A DNA stretch of 64,000 nt from the NCBI GenBank assembly GCA_017447445.1, contig JAFSNK010000038.1, positions 1 through 64,000 on the forward strand. Reading direction: 5' to 3'. The DNA comes from Clostridia bacterium (GTDB lineage Bacteria > Bacillota > Clostridia > Oscillospirales > CAG-382). Shown here piece after piece: positions 7,684 through 15,452 of the stretch. A model generated the notes under the pieces. That model did no database searches, was not told the DNA's origin, and saw only the letters and a list, made by a program, of their open reading frames with translations. Position 1 is the stretch's first letter, and every line of letters starts with the position of its first letter. Made by a program: the position numbers and the translations under genes.

Positions 7684-7735
7684 TAAAAACCGGGAACAGG
7701 CGGACCAACACGAAGGTCCTTAGCGCCTGTTCCCG
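7684..7735 (-). terminator. Terminator of the feo operon
   Basis: A long stem (7724-7735 with 7691-7702, plus an inner GGACC/GGTCC pair at 7702-7706 and 7715-7719) is followed on the minus strand by GTTTTTATAAAAAA. It closes the feo operon 14 bp after the last stop. Confidence 0.85.
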
Positions 7736-7748
7736 TACCGGTTGCGGA

Positions 7749-7934
7749 CTATCGGTCCTTTTTTCTGCCGCCGGAGCAGCACATACCGCAGGCCGCGCAG
7801 TCCCCCGTGCAGGAGGAACAGCCGCCGCGGCGTTTTTTGCTTTTTACCAGGGAGAACACCGCGAGCCCGGCGCAGATCAGCACCGCCGCCGCCGCGATCA
7901 GAGTCACGGCGTTATCCGCGATCCATTCGAACAT
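7749..7934 (-). CDS. FeoB-associated Cys-rich membrane protein
   Basis: A 61-residue protein with one N-terminal membrane segment (about residues 8-30), a basic KSKKRRGG stop-transfer and a tail with six cysteines (CSSCTGDCAACGMCC). This matches the small Cys-rich proteins repeatedly found after feoB in anaerobes; a role in passing Fe(II) from the FeoB channel or assembling the transporter is proposed for such proteins, not proven. It starts 13 bp after feoB and is last in the operon. Confidence 0.9.
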   Translation of the reverse strand: MFEWIADNAVTLIAAAAVLICAGLAVFSLVKSKKRRGGCSSCTGDCAACGMCCSGGRKKDR

Positions 7935-7947
7935 AATACCCGGCTCC

Positions 7948-10809
7948 TTACACTTTTACTTCGCGGGTGAGCTTTGTCGATTCTTTGTATTTCTTGAAGA
8001 ACAGCATATAAACCGCGAACCCGAGCAGCACGAACGCCGCAATAAGCGATACCACGTTCACCGCGGTGCCCGCGCCGGACGAAAGATTCCCCGTGAAGAG
8101 GTTGCCGAACTGGTTTATCATAAGCGCGACGGCGTATGCGAAGCCGCATTCGTAACCTATCGCGAACCAGGTCCAGCGCGCGTTGTTCATCTCGCGCTTG
8201 ATAGCGCCCATCGCCGCGAAGCAGGGCGCGCAGAGCAGGTTGAACACGAGGAACGAGAAGCCGGCGACCTTCGTGGCGAACGCGGCGGAGATGCCCGCCC
8301 AGTCGCCGTAAAGAATGCCCATCGTACCCACGATGTTTTCCTTCGCGACAAGCCCTGTCACCGAAGCGACGGCTGCTTTCCAGCCGCCCCAGCCCAAGGG
8401 CGCGAACAGCCAGGCGAAGGCGGAACCGATCTTGCCGAGTATCGAAAATTCCATCTCGTTTTCACCGAGCATCGAGAACACGCCGTGATACCATCCGTAG
8501 AACGAGGTGAACCATACGAATATCGTGGAAAGGAGGATTATGGTGCCCGCTTTCTTTATGAAGGACCAGCCGCGCTCCCACATCGAGTGCAGAACGTTGC
8601 CGACTGTGGGCAGGTGGTATGCGGGAAGCTCCATTACGAAGGGGGCGGGGTCCCCGGCGAAGCGCTTCGTCTTTTTAAGCATAACGCCGGAAACGATTAT
8701 CGCCGCCATACCGATGAAGTACGCCGAAACGGCTATCCAGGGCGATTTTCCGAAGATCGCGCCGGCGATCATCGCGATAAACGGCAGCTTTGCGCCGCAG
8801 GGGATAAAGGTGGTAGTCATTATCGTCATACGGCGGTCGCGCTCGTTTTCTATCGTGCGGGATGCCATTATGCCCGGTATGCCGCATCCGGAGCCGACCA
8901 GCATCGGTATGAACGATTTTCCCGAAAGCCCGAACCTTCTGAAAATACGGTCGAGCACGAACGCTATGCGCGCCATATATCCGCAGCCCTCCAGGAAGGC
9001 GAGCAGCAGGAACAGCACCAGCATCTGCGGCACGAATCCGAGCACGGCGCCCACGCCCGCCACTATGCCGTTCTGTATCAAACCGTAAAGCCATTCCGGG
9101 ACTCTCGCGTTGCCTTCGTCGTCAAGCAGCGCTTTGTCGATCAGCGCGGGGATGCTGGGCACCCACACGCCGTGATCGGCGGGATCGGGCTCCGCGAAAT
9201 GCTTTTCGTCCGAGAAATATTCAACGGCGCCCTTCAGGGACATCCCGCAGGCGTCCTCGTCGTCCTCCGGGATCTCGTCGTAATATACGTTAAGAGTGCC
9301 GACTTCAAGCGTTTCGTCGTCCTCGGTCTCTATCTCCGCGTATTTGTCGCCGTCTTCCAGCCGTATCCCGTTCAAAGCGGCGGCAAACGCCTCGACGCTT
9401 TCGTATTCTTCGACCGCGGCGTAGGAAACGCGCACCGTTTCGCCGTCAAGCTCTACGGTGCTGACCTCGCGGGCGCCGTCCTCGGCGGCAAAATACGCTT
9501 TTACCGTGTTCACGGCAGCTTCCTTGTCGGGGGCGTATTCGCGGTAGTTGTAAAGCGTTCCGAAGAACTCCGCCGCCTCCGCAAGCTCCATATGCTCGTC
9601 TTCGCCGAAATCGGGCTCAAGGCCGCTCATGCTCTTTAATTTGTTCTTGAATTCCTCCGCGCTCGCGAACTCGTCCGCTTCTTCGAAAACGTAGCTCACC
9701 GTTACCTTTCCGTCGTCGCCGAGCTCTATCGAATCCACGGTCTTTCCTTCTCCGGCGGCGTAGTTGAGGTATGCTTTGGCGGCGTTGCCGGCGTCTTCGA
9801 ATTCTCCCGCCTCCTCTTCGTAGGCGGAGCTTCCTATGCCGAACAGATGATATCCGCTGTCGCCGAACAGGCCGTCGTTCGCCCAGTCGGTGGCGAACGA
9901 TCCGACTGTCACCATGGAAATGTAATAGACGAGGAACATCACCGCGGCGAATATCGGAAGCCCCAACCAGCGGTTGGTCACTATTCTGTCTATCTTGTCG
10001 CTTTTGGTAAGCTTGGTCTCTTTTTTCTTATAGCAGGATTTTATCACTTCGGCGATATAGATATATCTTTCGTTCGTGATAATGCTTTCCGCGTCGTCGT
10101 CGAGCTCGGTCTCCGCGGCTTTTATATCGTCTTCGATATGCGCCAGCACGTCCGGCTTGAGGTCAAGCGTTTCCAGCACCTTTTCGTCGCGCTCGAATAT
10201 CTTTATCGCGTACCAGCGCTGCTGCTCCTCCGGCAGATCGTGCACCACGGCTTCCTCGATATGCGCCAGCGCGTGTTCCACCGGACCGGAGAAGGTGTGC
10301 AGCGGGATGGTCTTGCCGTTATTTGCCGCTTCTATCGCGGCTTCGGCGGCTTCCGCGACTCCGGTGCCCTTAAGCGCCGATATCTCCACCACCTTGCAGC
10401 CGATCTGCCGCGAAAGCTCCGCGACGTTTATCCGGTCGCCCTCTTTTTTCACGACGTCCATCATATTTATCGCGACTACCACCGGGATCCCGAGCTCGGT
10501 GAGCTGAGTCGTCAGATAGAGGTTTCTTTCGAGGTTCGTGCCGTCGACGATGTTTAATATCGCGTCCGGGCGTTCGCCGATCAGGTAGTTCCTCGCGACT
10601 ACCTCCTCGAGCGTGTACGGCGACAGAGAATAGATGCCGGGCAGGTCGGTCACTACCACGCCGTCGTGCTTTTTTAATTTTCCTTCCTTTTTTTCGACCG
10701 TGACGCCCGGCCAGTTTCCGACAAACTGATTGGACCCGGTCAACGCGTTGAACAGCGTAGTCTTGCCGCTGTTGGGGTTGCCCGCAAGGGCTATGCGTAT
10801 GTTGTCCAT
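7948..10809 (-). CDS. feoB: Ferrous iron transporter FeoB with a large internal insertion
   Basis: The GTP-gated Fe(II) importer of the inner membrane. The N-terminal G domain has G1 GNPNSGKT (10-17), G3 DLPG (55-58) and G4 NMMD (115-118), then the helical NFeoB region to about 275 and membrane segments from about 283. Two Gate-type regions follow (FVPQMLVLFLLLAFLEGCGY and the later GWGGWKAAVASVTGLVAKE). At 953 residues it is about 150-200 longer than most homologs. The excess lies at residues 326-545, after the first membrane segment, as an acidic segment containing two copies of a roughly 55-residue unit. The start at 10809 (MDNIRIALAGNPNSG) is preferred to an ATG 45 bases upstream because a GAAAGGA site precedes it. 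An iron-box-like dyad lies just upstream. Confidence 0.93.
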   Translation of the reverse strand: MDNIRIALAGNPNSGKTTLFNALTGSNQFVGNWPGVTVEKKEGKLKKHDGVVVTDLPGIYSLSPYTLEEVVARNYLIGERPDAILNIVDGTNLERNLYLTTQLTELGIPVVVAINMMDVVKKEGDRINVAELSRQIGCKVVEISALKGTGVAEAAEAAIEAANNGKTIPLHTFSGPVEHALAHIEEAVVHDLPEEQQRWYAIKIFERDEKVLETLDLKPDVLAHIEDDIKAAETELDDDAESIITNERYIYIAEVIKSCYKKKETKLTKSDKIDRIVTNRWLGLPIFAAVMFLVYYISMVTVGSFATDWANDGLFGDSGYHLFGIGSSAYEEEAGEFEDAGNAAKAYLNYAAGEGKTVDSIELGDDGKVTVSYVFEEADEFASAEEFKNKLKSMSGLEPDFGEDEHMELAEAAEFFGTLYNYREYAPDKEAAVNTVKAYFAAEDGAREVSTVELDGETVRVSYAAVEEYESVEAFAAALNGIRLEDGDKYAEIETEDDETLEVGTLNVYYDEIPEDDEDACGMSLKGAVEYFSDEKHFAEPDPADHGVWVPSIPALIDKALLDDEGNARVPEWLYGLIQNGIVAGVGAVLGFVPQMLVLFLLLAFLEGCGYMARIAFVLDRIFRRFGLSGKSFIPMLVGSGCGIPGIMASRTIENERDRRMTIMTTTFIPCGAKLPFIAMIAGAIFGKSPWIAVSAYFIGMAAIIVSGVMLKKTKRFAGDPAPFVMELPAYHLPTVGNVLHSMWERGWSFIKKAGTIILLSTIFVWFTSFYGWYHGVFSMLGENEMEFSILGKIGSAFAWLFAPLGWGGWKAAVASVTGLVAKENIVGTMGILYGDWAGISAAFATKVAGFSFLVFNLLCAPCFAAMGAIKREMNNARWTWFAIGYECGFAYAVALMINQFGNLFTGNLSSGAGTAVNVVSLIAAFVLLGFAVYMLFFKKYKESTKLTREVKV
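9357..9786 (-). repeat. Tandem duplicated domain inside FeoB
   Basis: FeoB residues about 342-397 and 433-485 align with each other: both begin with an AKAYLNYAA / VKAYFAAED helix, then V-x-S-I/T-V/E-L-x-D/G-x-V-x-VSY strands, then an E-rich turn and SAEEFKNKL / SVEAFAAAL helix. They are separated by about 35 residues. The likeness is seen at protein level and suggests an old intragenic duplication. Confidence 0.75.
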
Positions 10810-10846
10810 AATTGAATTTCCTTTCTGCCCGTATGGGCTTTGACAC

Positions 10847-10862
10847 GTTAGCAAACGCTAAC
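10847..10862. promoter_or_regulatory. DtxR-type operator dyad upstream of feoB
   Basis: GTTAGCAAACGCTAAC is a perfect GTTAGC-N4-GCTAAC inverted repeat, 38 bp before feoB and 20 bp after the second feoA. It matches the two dyads at the operon promoter, suggesting a separately controlled internal promoter or a roadblock site. Confidence 0.75.
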
Positions 10863-10882
10863 CGCCGCCTGAAAAAATAAGA

Positions 10883-11104
10883 TCATTCGACTTCGATCAT
10901 TTCCGCGTCCGCCTTGCGGATCGAAAGCTCGTAGTTCCGCACGGTCACTTCGATCGGGTCGCCCAGCGGAGCCACCTTGCGGACGTAGACCGGGGTGTGC
11001 CGGGTTATACCCATATCCATTATGCGGCGCTTAACGGCGCCCTCGCCGTGCAGCCGGACCACCGTGGCGGTCTCGCCTATCTTCACGTCCCTTAAAGTCT
11101 TCAA
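10883..11104 (-). CDS. feoA: FeoA-family protein (second copy)
   Basis: A 73-residue SH3-like FeoA-domain protein. The pattern G-E-x-A-x-V, the GEGAVKRRIMDMGI segment and the closing EVTVRNYELSIRKADAEMIEV strand are family features. FeoA is a small cytoplasmic partner required for Fe(II) uptake through FeoB. Two separate feoA genes before feoB are common in Firmicutes. It starts 26 bp after the first copy and ends 73 bp before feoB, a gap that contains an operator dyad. Confidence 0.92.
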   Translation of the reverse strand: MKTLRDVKIGETATVVRLHGEGAVKRRIMDMGITRHTPVYVRKVAPLGDPIEVTVRNYELSIRKADAEMIEVE

Positions 11105-11130
11105 TGCGTTTTTCCTCCTTATTTATTGAA

Positions 11131-11343
11131 TCAAATCATAATTCGTCTTGCAAGCTCTTCGCTGACCGCCACCCGGCTTTCCTTTACCTTAACTATAAGG
11201 TTCCCGCCGAGCGAGCTCACGATCTCCACCGCGGTGCCGACGTTGAACCCCAGCGTTTCAAGGTGCTGTTTCACGTCCGGGCTCCCGCCTATCTTTTTTA
11301 TTATAAGCGGCTGACCGTGCTCCGCCAAACAAAGCGGCATCAT
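11131..11343 (-). CDS. feoA: FeoA-family protein (first copy)
   Basis: A 70-residue FeoA-domain protein, first gene of the feo operon. It opens MMPLCLAEHGQPLIIKKIGG, shows the L-x-x-LGFNVG-T turn where the second copy has MDMGITRHTP, and ends in an EELARRIMI strand. The differing N-terminus suggests the two copies are not interchangeable. A start one codon later (Met2) is equally possible. The ribosome site is GGGAGG. Confidence 0.9.
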   Translation of the reverse strand: MMPLCLAEHGQPLIIKKIGGSPDVKQHLETLGFNVGTAVEIVSSLGGNLIVKVKESRVAVSEELARRIMI

Positions 11344-11410
11344 TCTTATTCCTCCCTTTTCTTCGCCCGCGGTACGGGCGTGCTGGCGCCGCCTCGGCGC
11401 CGGAAAACGA

Positions 11411-11426
11411 GTTAGCGCTGACTAAC
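11411..11426. promoter_or_regulatory. DtxR-type operator dyad 2 (feo operon leader)
   Basis: GTTAGCGCTGACTAAC has GTTAG/CTAAC arms over six bases and lies just downstream of the feo -10 box, at or next to the transcription start. Confidence 0.75.
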
Positions 11427-11434
11427 CGCGTACC

Positions 11435-11463
11435 ATTATAGTTAGCGAGGACTAACTTGTCAA
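11435..11463 (-). promoter_or_regulatory. Sigma-A promoter of the feoAAB operon
   Basis: On the minus strand TTGACA (11463-11458) and TATAAT (11440-11435) are separated by exactly 17 bp. The whole spacer is occupied by the operator dyad at 11441-11456, so a bound repressor would exclude RNA polymerase. Confidence 0.9.
11441..11456. promoter_or_regulatory. DtxR-type operator dyad 1 (in the feo promoter spacer)
   Basis: GTTAGCGAGGACTAAC lies between the -35 and -10 boxes of the feo promoter. The GTTAG...CTAAC arms are the core of known DtxR/IdeR iron boxes, and a DtxR-family gene is transcribed away from the same region. Confidence 0.85.
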
Positions 11464-11512
11464 CAGGTTTTGCGAAAAAATAATCAAAAATTCCGGATTT
11501 TTCGGTTTTGTA

Positions 11513-11541
11513 TTGAAAAACGCGGCGTAATGCGGTATAAT
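11513..11541 (+). promoter_or_regulatory. Sigma-A promoter of the DtxR-family regulator
   Basis: TTGAAA (11513-11518) and TATAAT (11536-11541) with a 17-bp spacer precede the regulator. Transcription would start near 11548, downstream of the ATG at 11540, supporting the start at 11573. Confidence 0.8.
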
Positions 11542-11572
11542 GAAAAAGAACGAAATGCAGGGAGGGTTAAAA

Positions 11573-11950
11573 ATGGCCATGCGTGAATCCGGGGAAATGT
11601 ACCTCGAAACGATATACGTGCTCTCGCTGGGGGGCGCGGCGGTGCGGGCGGTCGACGTTGGCGCTTATATGGGCTTTTCCAAGCCCTCCGTGAGCCGCGC
11701 GTTAGGGCTGCTCAAAAAGAACGGCCTGGCTTCAACGGACGGCGACGGTTCGATAAAGCTCACCGCGGAGGGCGAATCGAAGGCGCGGCGCATCTACGAG
11801 CGCCACACGCTGCTGACACGGCTTTTCATCGACCTCGGAGTCGACGCCGATACCGCGGCGGAGGACGCCTGCCGTATCGAGCATTATCTCAGCGACGCGA
11901 CTTTCGAGGCGATCAAAGCCCACGTCCGGAAATTCGGCGATAAGAAGTAA
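11573..11950 (+). CDS. DtxR-family iron-dependent regulator
   Basis: A 125-residue metal-dependent repressor with the N-terminal helix-turn-helix (VRAVDVGAYMGFSKPSVSRALGLLKKNG) and the metal-binding dimerisation domain, but no SH3 domain. Metal residues can be placed: the Glu/Met cluster in ESGEMYLE, His in RHTLLTRLF, and ACRIEHYLS. In the last motif the cysteine sits where DtxR has Cys102 and MntR has Glu99, which favours iron over manganese sensing. It is divergent from feoAAB, whose promoter carries matching dyads. The start follows GGGAGG; an ATG at 11540 lies upstream of the expected transcript. Confidence 0.9.
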   Translation: MAMRESGEMYLETIYVLSLGGAAVRAVDVGAYMGFSKPSVSRALGLLKKNGLASTDGDGSIKLTAEGESKARRIYERHTLLTRLFIDLGVDADTAAEDACRIEHYLSDATFEAIKAHVRKFGDKK

Positions 11951-11974
11951 CGGCGCTTCGCAAAGACGAAGAAA

Positions 11975-12006
11975 CAAAAAACGCCGCCCGTATCGGTCGG
12001 GCGGCG
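11975..12006 (-). terminator. Minus-strand hairpin terminator beyond the SGNH hydrolase gene
   Basis: A 9-bp GC stem (11998-12006 with 11982-11990, seven-base loop) is followed on the minus strand by TTTTTTGTTTC. It lies about 180 bp after the SGNH hydrolase stop and may terminate that gene's transcript. Confidence 0.6.
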
Positions 12007-12102
12007 CCGGCCCGGGGAGCAGTCCCGCGGGTCTGATATAGGAGAGGAGAAAAAATCGTTGCCTTGCACGCGGCGCTGCTGAAGCGACGCACGGCTGCCG
12101 TA

Positions 12103-12129
12103 CGCGCGTTTTCGCGCGCTTGTTTTTTT
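12103..12129 (+). terminator. Plus-strand hairpin with T run
   Basis: A CGCGCG stem (12103-12108 with 12113-12118, TTTT loop) followed by CTTGTTTTTTT is a possible terminator for the DtxR-family gene. Confidence 0.45.
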
Positions 12130-12188
12130 GCGCTTTTGCGCACGTTCGCGTGCCGAAACGCCCGTTCGCGGGCGGATATCGCTATATA

Positions 12189-12869
12189 TCAAAGCATCCC
12201 CGCTACCACGTCGCGCTGAAACACGCGTGAAAGCTTTTCGTAACCTTCCGCGTTGGGGTGCATACCGTCGGCGCAGATAAGCCCGCCGATGCCGCCGGGA
12301 GTATGCTCGAACGGCGAGCGCAGGTCCAGCATCGGGCAGCCGGACGCCCGCGCGACTTCCTCGGCAAGGCGGCTGTAGCTTTCCTGCCAGCGGCTTATCT
12401 CGTACACGTCGCCGTGCAGAAAACGCAGTATCCCGGCTTTGTTCAACCCGCGTGAGATCCAGTTCATAAACCGTTTCGATTCGATCGGGACCAGCGTGCA
12501 TATCGCGACGCGCGCCCCGCGGCTTTCGGCGAGCTTTACCGCGGAATAGTATTTTTCCGCGAACTCTTCCTTCGGCGTGGCGGGCAGATGCTCTTTTTCC
12601 GGCGAATCGGCGACGGAAGCCCAGTCGAAATTGCAGTCGTTCCCGCCGAACTCCATTACCACGGACGCGCCGCGCAGGTCTTCGCCCAGCGAGTATTTCA
12701 TTATTTCAATGCCCTCGCTCACGGTGGCGCCCATTTTGCAGTTGTTTTCCACTTCCACGCCGCGCCCGGCGAGCTCGTCGAAGCGATAGCCGAAAAGCTT
12801 ATAACGCTTCAGCTCGTCGTTATACATCACGCCTTTAAGTATCGAATCGCCGTAGATCTTCAGCTTCAT
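12189..12869 (-). CDS. SGNH/GDSL-family hydrolase
   Basis: A 226-residue cytoplasmic esterase-type hydrolase. Block I is YGDSILKG (catalytic Ser near residue 9), block III is FGGNDCNF (oxyanion Asn), and block V is DGMHPNAEGY (catalytic Asp and His). Such enzymes deacylate sugars, lipids or thioesters; the substrate here is not indicated. The start at 12869 (MKLKIYGDSI) with GGAGGGGC ahead is preferred to the long upstream extension to 13010, which runs through promoter-like, unconserved sequence. It is divergent from the HTH gene. Confidence 0.88.
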   Translation of the reverse strand: MKLKIYGDSILKGVMYNDELKRYKLFGYRFDELAGRGVEVENNCKMGATVSEGIEIMKYSLGEDLRGASVVMEFGGNDCNFDWASVADSPEKEHLPATPKEEFAEKYYSAVKLAESRGARVAICTLVPIESKRFMNWISRGLNKAGILRFLHGDVYEISRWQESYSRLAEEVARASGCPMLDLRSPFEHTPGGIGGLICADGMHPNAEGYEKLSRVFQRDVVAGML

Positions 12870-13053
12870 AAACGCCCCTCCGTTCTTTTTCCGCCGCGCA
12901 CGGCTGCCTTGCGTATTTATAATACCCTGCCGCGCCGTAAAAATCCACCTACACCCGCGTTTGCACGCGCTACGCGCGGTTCCGCGCGTGTGGAATTCGC
13001 GCCGAGCCACTCTACCGGCGGTAGAAAACGGCTTGAAATAAGCGTTTTCGGGC

Positions 13054-13082
13054 TTGATTTTTGAAAAAGAACGTGTTATAAT
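13054..13082 (+). promoter_or_regulatory. Promoter of the HTH membrane regulator
   Basis: TTGATT (13054-13059) and TATAAT (13077-13082) with a 17-bp spacer, 46 bp before the start at 13129. Confidence 0.75.
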
Positions 13083-13128
13083 AGCGGTAAAGAAAGCGGC
13101 GCGCCGCGAAAAGACGGGAGGTATGAAA

Positions 13129-13770
13129 ATGGCGGATACGGACCGCGAGACCGATTACAAGCGCGTTATCGCAAACAATATTACCGAACTGCGCAAGTCG
13201 TTTCCGCTTACCCAGGCGGAGCTGGCGGAACGGCTGAACTATTCCGACAAAGCGGTGAGCAAATGGGAACGCGGCGAATCGATACCCGACGTGATAACCT
13301 TAAAGCGCATCGCGGACCTTTTCGGCGTGAGCGTGGATTATCTGCTCGCCTCCACTCACGGGGAGCGCGAAACGGGAATAAGCTTCCCGCAGCAGCGGCG
13401 GCGCAACCGCCTTATCGTAACGGGGCTTGCCTGTATGCTCGCGGTTTTCATCGCGACCGCGTGTTTCGTCGCGCTTAACATTTTCACCGAACTGCCGCGG
13501 CTGTGGCTGGCGTTCGTCTACACCGTCCCGGTCTGCGCGGTGATCTGCATCGTGTTCAACTCGCTGTGGGGCAGGGGCTGGTTCAATTTTCCGCTTATCT
13601 CGGTGCTTATGTGGAGCGCCCTCGCCTCCGTCTATCTCACCGTCGGCGATTATTCCGCGTGGCAGATATTCCTCATCGGCGTGCCCGGGCAGATAATGAT
13701 ACTGCTGTGGTCGGGCATCCGTTCCCACCGGAAAGCGCCCCCGCGGGAAGCGCCGCGAGACGGCGAATAA
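13129..13770 (+). CDS. XRE-family HTH regulator with C-terminal membrane segments
   Basis: A 213-residue protein. Residues about 10-68 form a Cro/C1-type HTH (FPLTQAELAERLNYSDKAVSKWERGESIPD), the form common in Firmicutes stress or antibiotic regulators. Residues about 85-205 contain four hydrophobic segments, so the DNA-binding domain is tethered at the membrane inner face. The start at 13129 (MADTDRETD) is chosen because GGGAGG lies seven bases ahead, whereas the ATG at 13123 is only one base from it. Targets are unknown; no linked operon is present. Confidence 0.85.
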   Translation: MADTDRETDYKRVIANNITELRKSFPLTQAELAERLNYSDKAVSKWERGESIPDVITLKRIADLFGVSVDYLLASTHGERETGISFPQQRRRNRLIVTGLACMLAVFIATACFVALNIFTELPRLWLAFVYTVPVCAVICIVFNSLWGRGWFNFPLISVLMWSALASVYLTVGDYSAWQIFLIGVPGQIMILLWSGIRSHRKAPPREAPRDGE

Positions 13771-13785
13771 ACAGCGCAAAATAAA

Positions 13786-13820
13786 AGAAAACGGCTCCGC
13801 GGAGCCGTTTTTCGTTTTTT
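13786..13820. terminator. Bidirectional terminator between the HTH gene and the metal ABC operon
   Basis: An 8-bp stem (13791-13798 with 13801-13808, two-base loop) has T tracts on both sides: TTTTTCGTTTTTT on the plus strand and TTTTCTTTTAT on the minus. It closes two convergent units. Confidence 0.9.
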
Positions 13821-13829
13821 ACGCCGCGT

Positions 13830-14678
13830 TCACGCGCGGCTTTTAATTTTGCCCGCCAGGCAGAATATACCGAACGCGACCATATCCGCCGCGACGATGG
13901 TGGAGCCCACCGGCGTGTCCGCCACGAGCGAGACTGCGATGCCTATGACCGCGCAGGAGACCGAAAGCACCGCCGAGCAGACGGTCACCGAAAGAAAGCT
14001 TTTGTAGACGCGCATCGCCGAAAGGGCGGGGAATATGACCAGCGCGGATATCAGCAGCGAGCCGACAAGGTTCATCGCCAGCACGATTATCACGGCGACG
14101 ATCACGGCGATCATAAGGTTGTATAGCCCGGCTTTCGTGCCGGTCGCGCGGGCGAAATCCTCGTCGAACGTAACGGCGAAAATGCGGTTGTAGAACAGCA
14201 CGAAAACTATTATCACCGCGGCGGAAAGCCCCGCGCACAGCCAGACGTCCGCCATACTCAGCGTAAGGATCGAGGTCGAGCCGAACAGCGTCGAGCAGAC
14301 GTCGCCGGAAAGATTGGGCGACTTGGAGAAAATGTTCATAAGCAGATACCCGAGCGCCAGCGCGCCGACGGATATCATCGCGATAGCCGCGTCGCCGCGT
14401 ATGCGGGTGTGCTGCCCGGTTCGCAGCAGAAGTATCGCGCTGCCCACCGTGACCGCCAGCACCACCGGCGTTTCGTTCGTAAGCCCGATCACCGCCGCGA
14501 CAGCCATCGCGCCGAACGCCACGTGCGAAAGTCCGTCGCCGATAAACGAAAACCGCTTCAGCACCAGCGTAACGCCGAGCAGCGAGGAGCACAGCGCCGC
14601 CAGCACGCCGACGATAACGGCGTATTGCACGAAGTCGTAGCTCAAATATTCGGCAAGCTTTTCGAAAACGCCGTTCAT
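13830..14678 (-). CDS. znuB: Metal ABC transporter permease (ZnuB/TroC family)
   Basis: A 282-residue polytopic membrane protein of the ABC-3 family, which carries zinc or manganese inward. The sequence has about eight hydrophobic segments, the family GLSHVAFGAMAV stretch near residue 50 and DEDFARATG before a later membrane helix. It overlaps the ATPase gene by 4 bp, so the two are translationally coupled. No solute-binding protein is next to the pair. Metal specificity cannot be read from the sequence; the symbol follows the closest general name. Confidence 0.88.
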   Translation of the reverse strand: MNGVFEKLAEYLSYDFVQYAVIVGVLAALCSSLLGVTLVLKRFSFIGDGLSHVAFGAMAVAAVIGLTNETPVVLAVTVGSAILLLRTGQHTRIRGDAAIAMISVGALALGYLLMNIFSKSPNLSGDVCSTLFGSTSILTLSMADVWLCAGLSAAVIIVFVLFYNRIFAVTFDEDFARATGTKAGLYNLMIAVIVAVIIVLAMNLVGSLLISALVIFPALSAMRVYKSFLSVTVCSAVLSVSCAVIGIAVSLVADTPVGSTIVAADMVAFGIFCLAGKIKSRA

Positions 14679-15397
14679 TCCGCTTCCGCCTCCTTCATAA
14701 AGCCGCGCGCCGCCGGGCTTCGCAGATATTCCTCCCGCGTGCCGAAAAACGAGGTTTTGCCCACGTGCAGGACCTTCCCGGCGCGTTCCACCGCGCTTAT
14801 GTCGTGCGATATCATTATTATCGTAAGCCCGTCGTCGCGGTTTAGGTGGTTGATGAGCTTATACATATCCTCCGTGACCTTCGGGTCGAGCCCGGAGACC
14901 GGTTCGTCCAGAAGGAGCGCCTTTTCGGCGGCGCAAAGCGCGCGCGCCAGAAGAACGCGCTGCTGCTGCCCGCCCGAAAGCTCACGGTAACAGCGTTTTT
15001 TAAGCCCGGTTATCCCCATCTGCGCCATCGTGTCCCGCGCGATCTGCTTCTGAACGCGGGTGTAGAACGGGCGGAACCTTTTGCCGTTGTTAAGGCAGCC
15101 GGAAAGCACTATCTCCCACACCGAGGCGGGGAAATCGCGCTGAGCTTCGGTCTGCTGCGGCAGATACCCTATCCCGGCTCCGGGCGCGCGCTTTATTTCG
15201 CCGCTTACGGGCGGGATAAGCCCCAGGAGCGTGCGCATAAGGGTGCTTTTGCCGCTTCCGTTCTCGCCCACGATGCAAAGATAATCGCCGGGCTCAACGT
15301 CAAACGAAAGCCCGCTCGCCGCCGGCTTTCCGTCGTAGCCCACGGCGAGCCCGCGGCATTCGATAAGCGGCGTTCCGTTTTTTGTATCTTCAAGCAT
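14675..15397 (-). CDS. znuC: Metal ABC transporter ATP-binding protein (ZnuC/TroB family)
   Basis: A complete 240-residue ATPase: Walker A GENGSGKST, Q-loop in GYLPQQTEAQRDFP, signature RELSGGQQQR, Walker B ALLLDEPVSGLD and H-loop IIMISHD. The YLPQ-type Q-loop region and the downstream ABC-3 permease place it in the zinc/manganese import branch. It is first in a two-gene operon from the promoter at 15453-15481, with a dyad in the leader. Confidence 0.9.
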   Translation of the reverse strand: MLEDTKNGTPLIECRGLAVGYDGKPAASGLSFDVEPGDYLCIVGENGSGKSTLMRTLLGLIPPVSGEIKRAPGAGIGYLPQQTEAQRDFPASVWEIVLSGCLNNGKRFRPFYTRVQKQIARDTMAQMGITGLKKRCYRELSGGQQQRVLLARALCAAEKALLLDEPVSGLDPKVTEDMYKLINHLNRDDGLTIIMISHDISAVERAGKVLHVGKTSFFGTREEYLRSPAARGFMKEAEAE

Positions 15398-15420
15398 ATT
15401 TTTGTCCTCTCACGTCGGTA

Positions 15421-15443
15421 AATTTGCGAATGTTTTGCAAATT
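15421..15443. promoter_or_regulatory. Inverted repeat in the znuCB leader
   Basis: AATTTGC-N9-GCAAATT is a perfect 7-bp dyad located between the -10 box and the znuC start, covering roughly +3 to +25. Its place suggests a metal-dependent repressor site (Zur, Mn or Fe type), but it does not match the GTTAG dyads of the feo operon. Confidence 0.6.
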
Positions 15444-15452
15444 GACTTAAAG

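Noticed and set aside
7807..9639. 610-codon plus-strand frame opposite feoB
   Set aside because: The minus strand encodes FeoB with all G motifs; the plus frame lacks a ribosome site and any recognisable domain.
11884..12501. 205-codon minus-strand frame overlapping the DtxR-gene end and the SGNH gene
   Set aside because: It crosses two hairpins and shares bases with the well-supported SGNH hydrolase frame; the translation is Arg-rich antisense-like.
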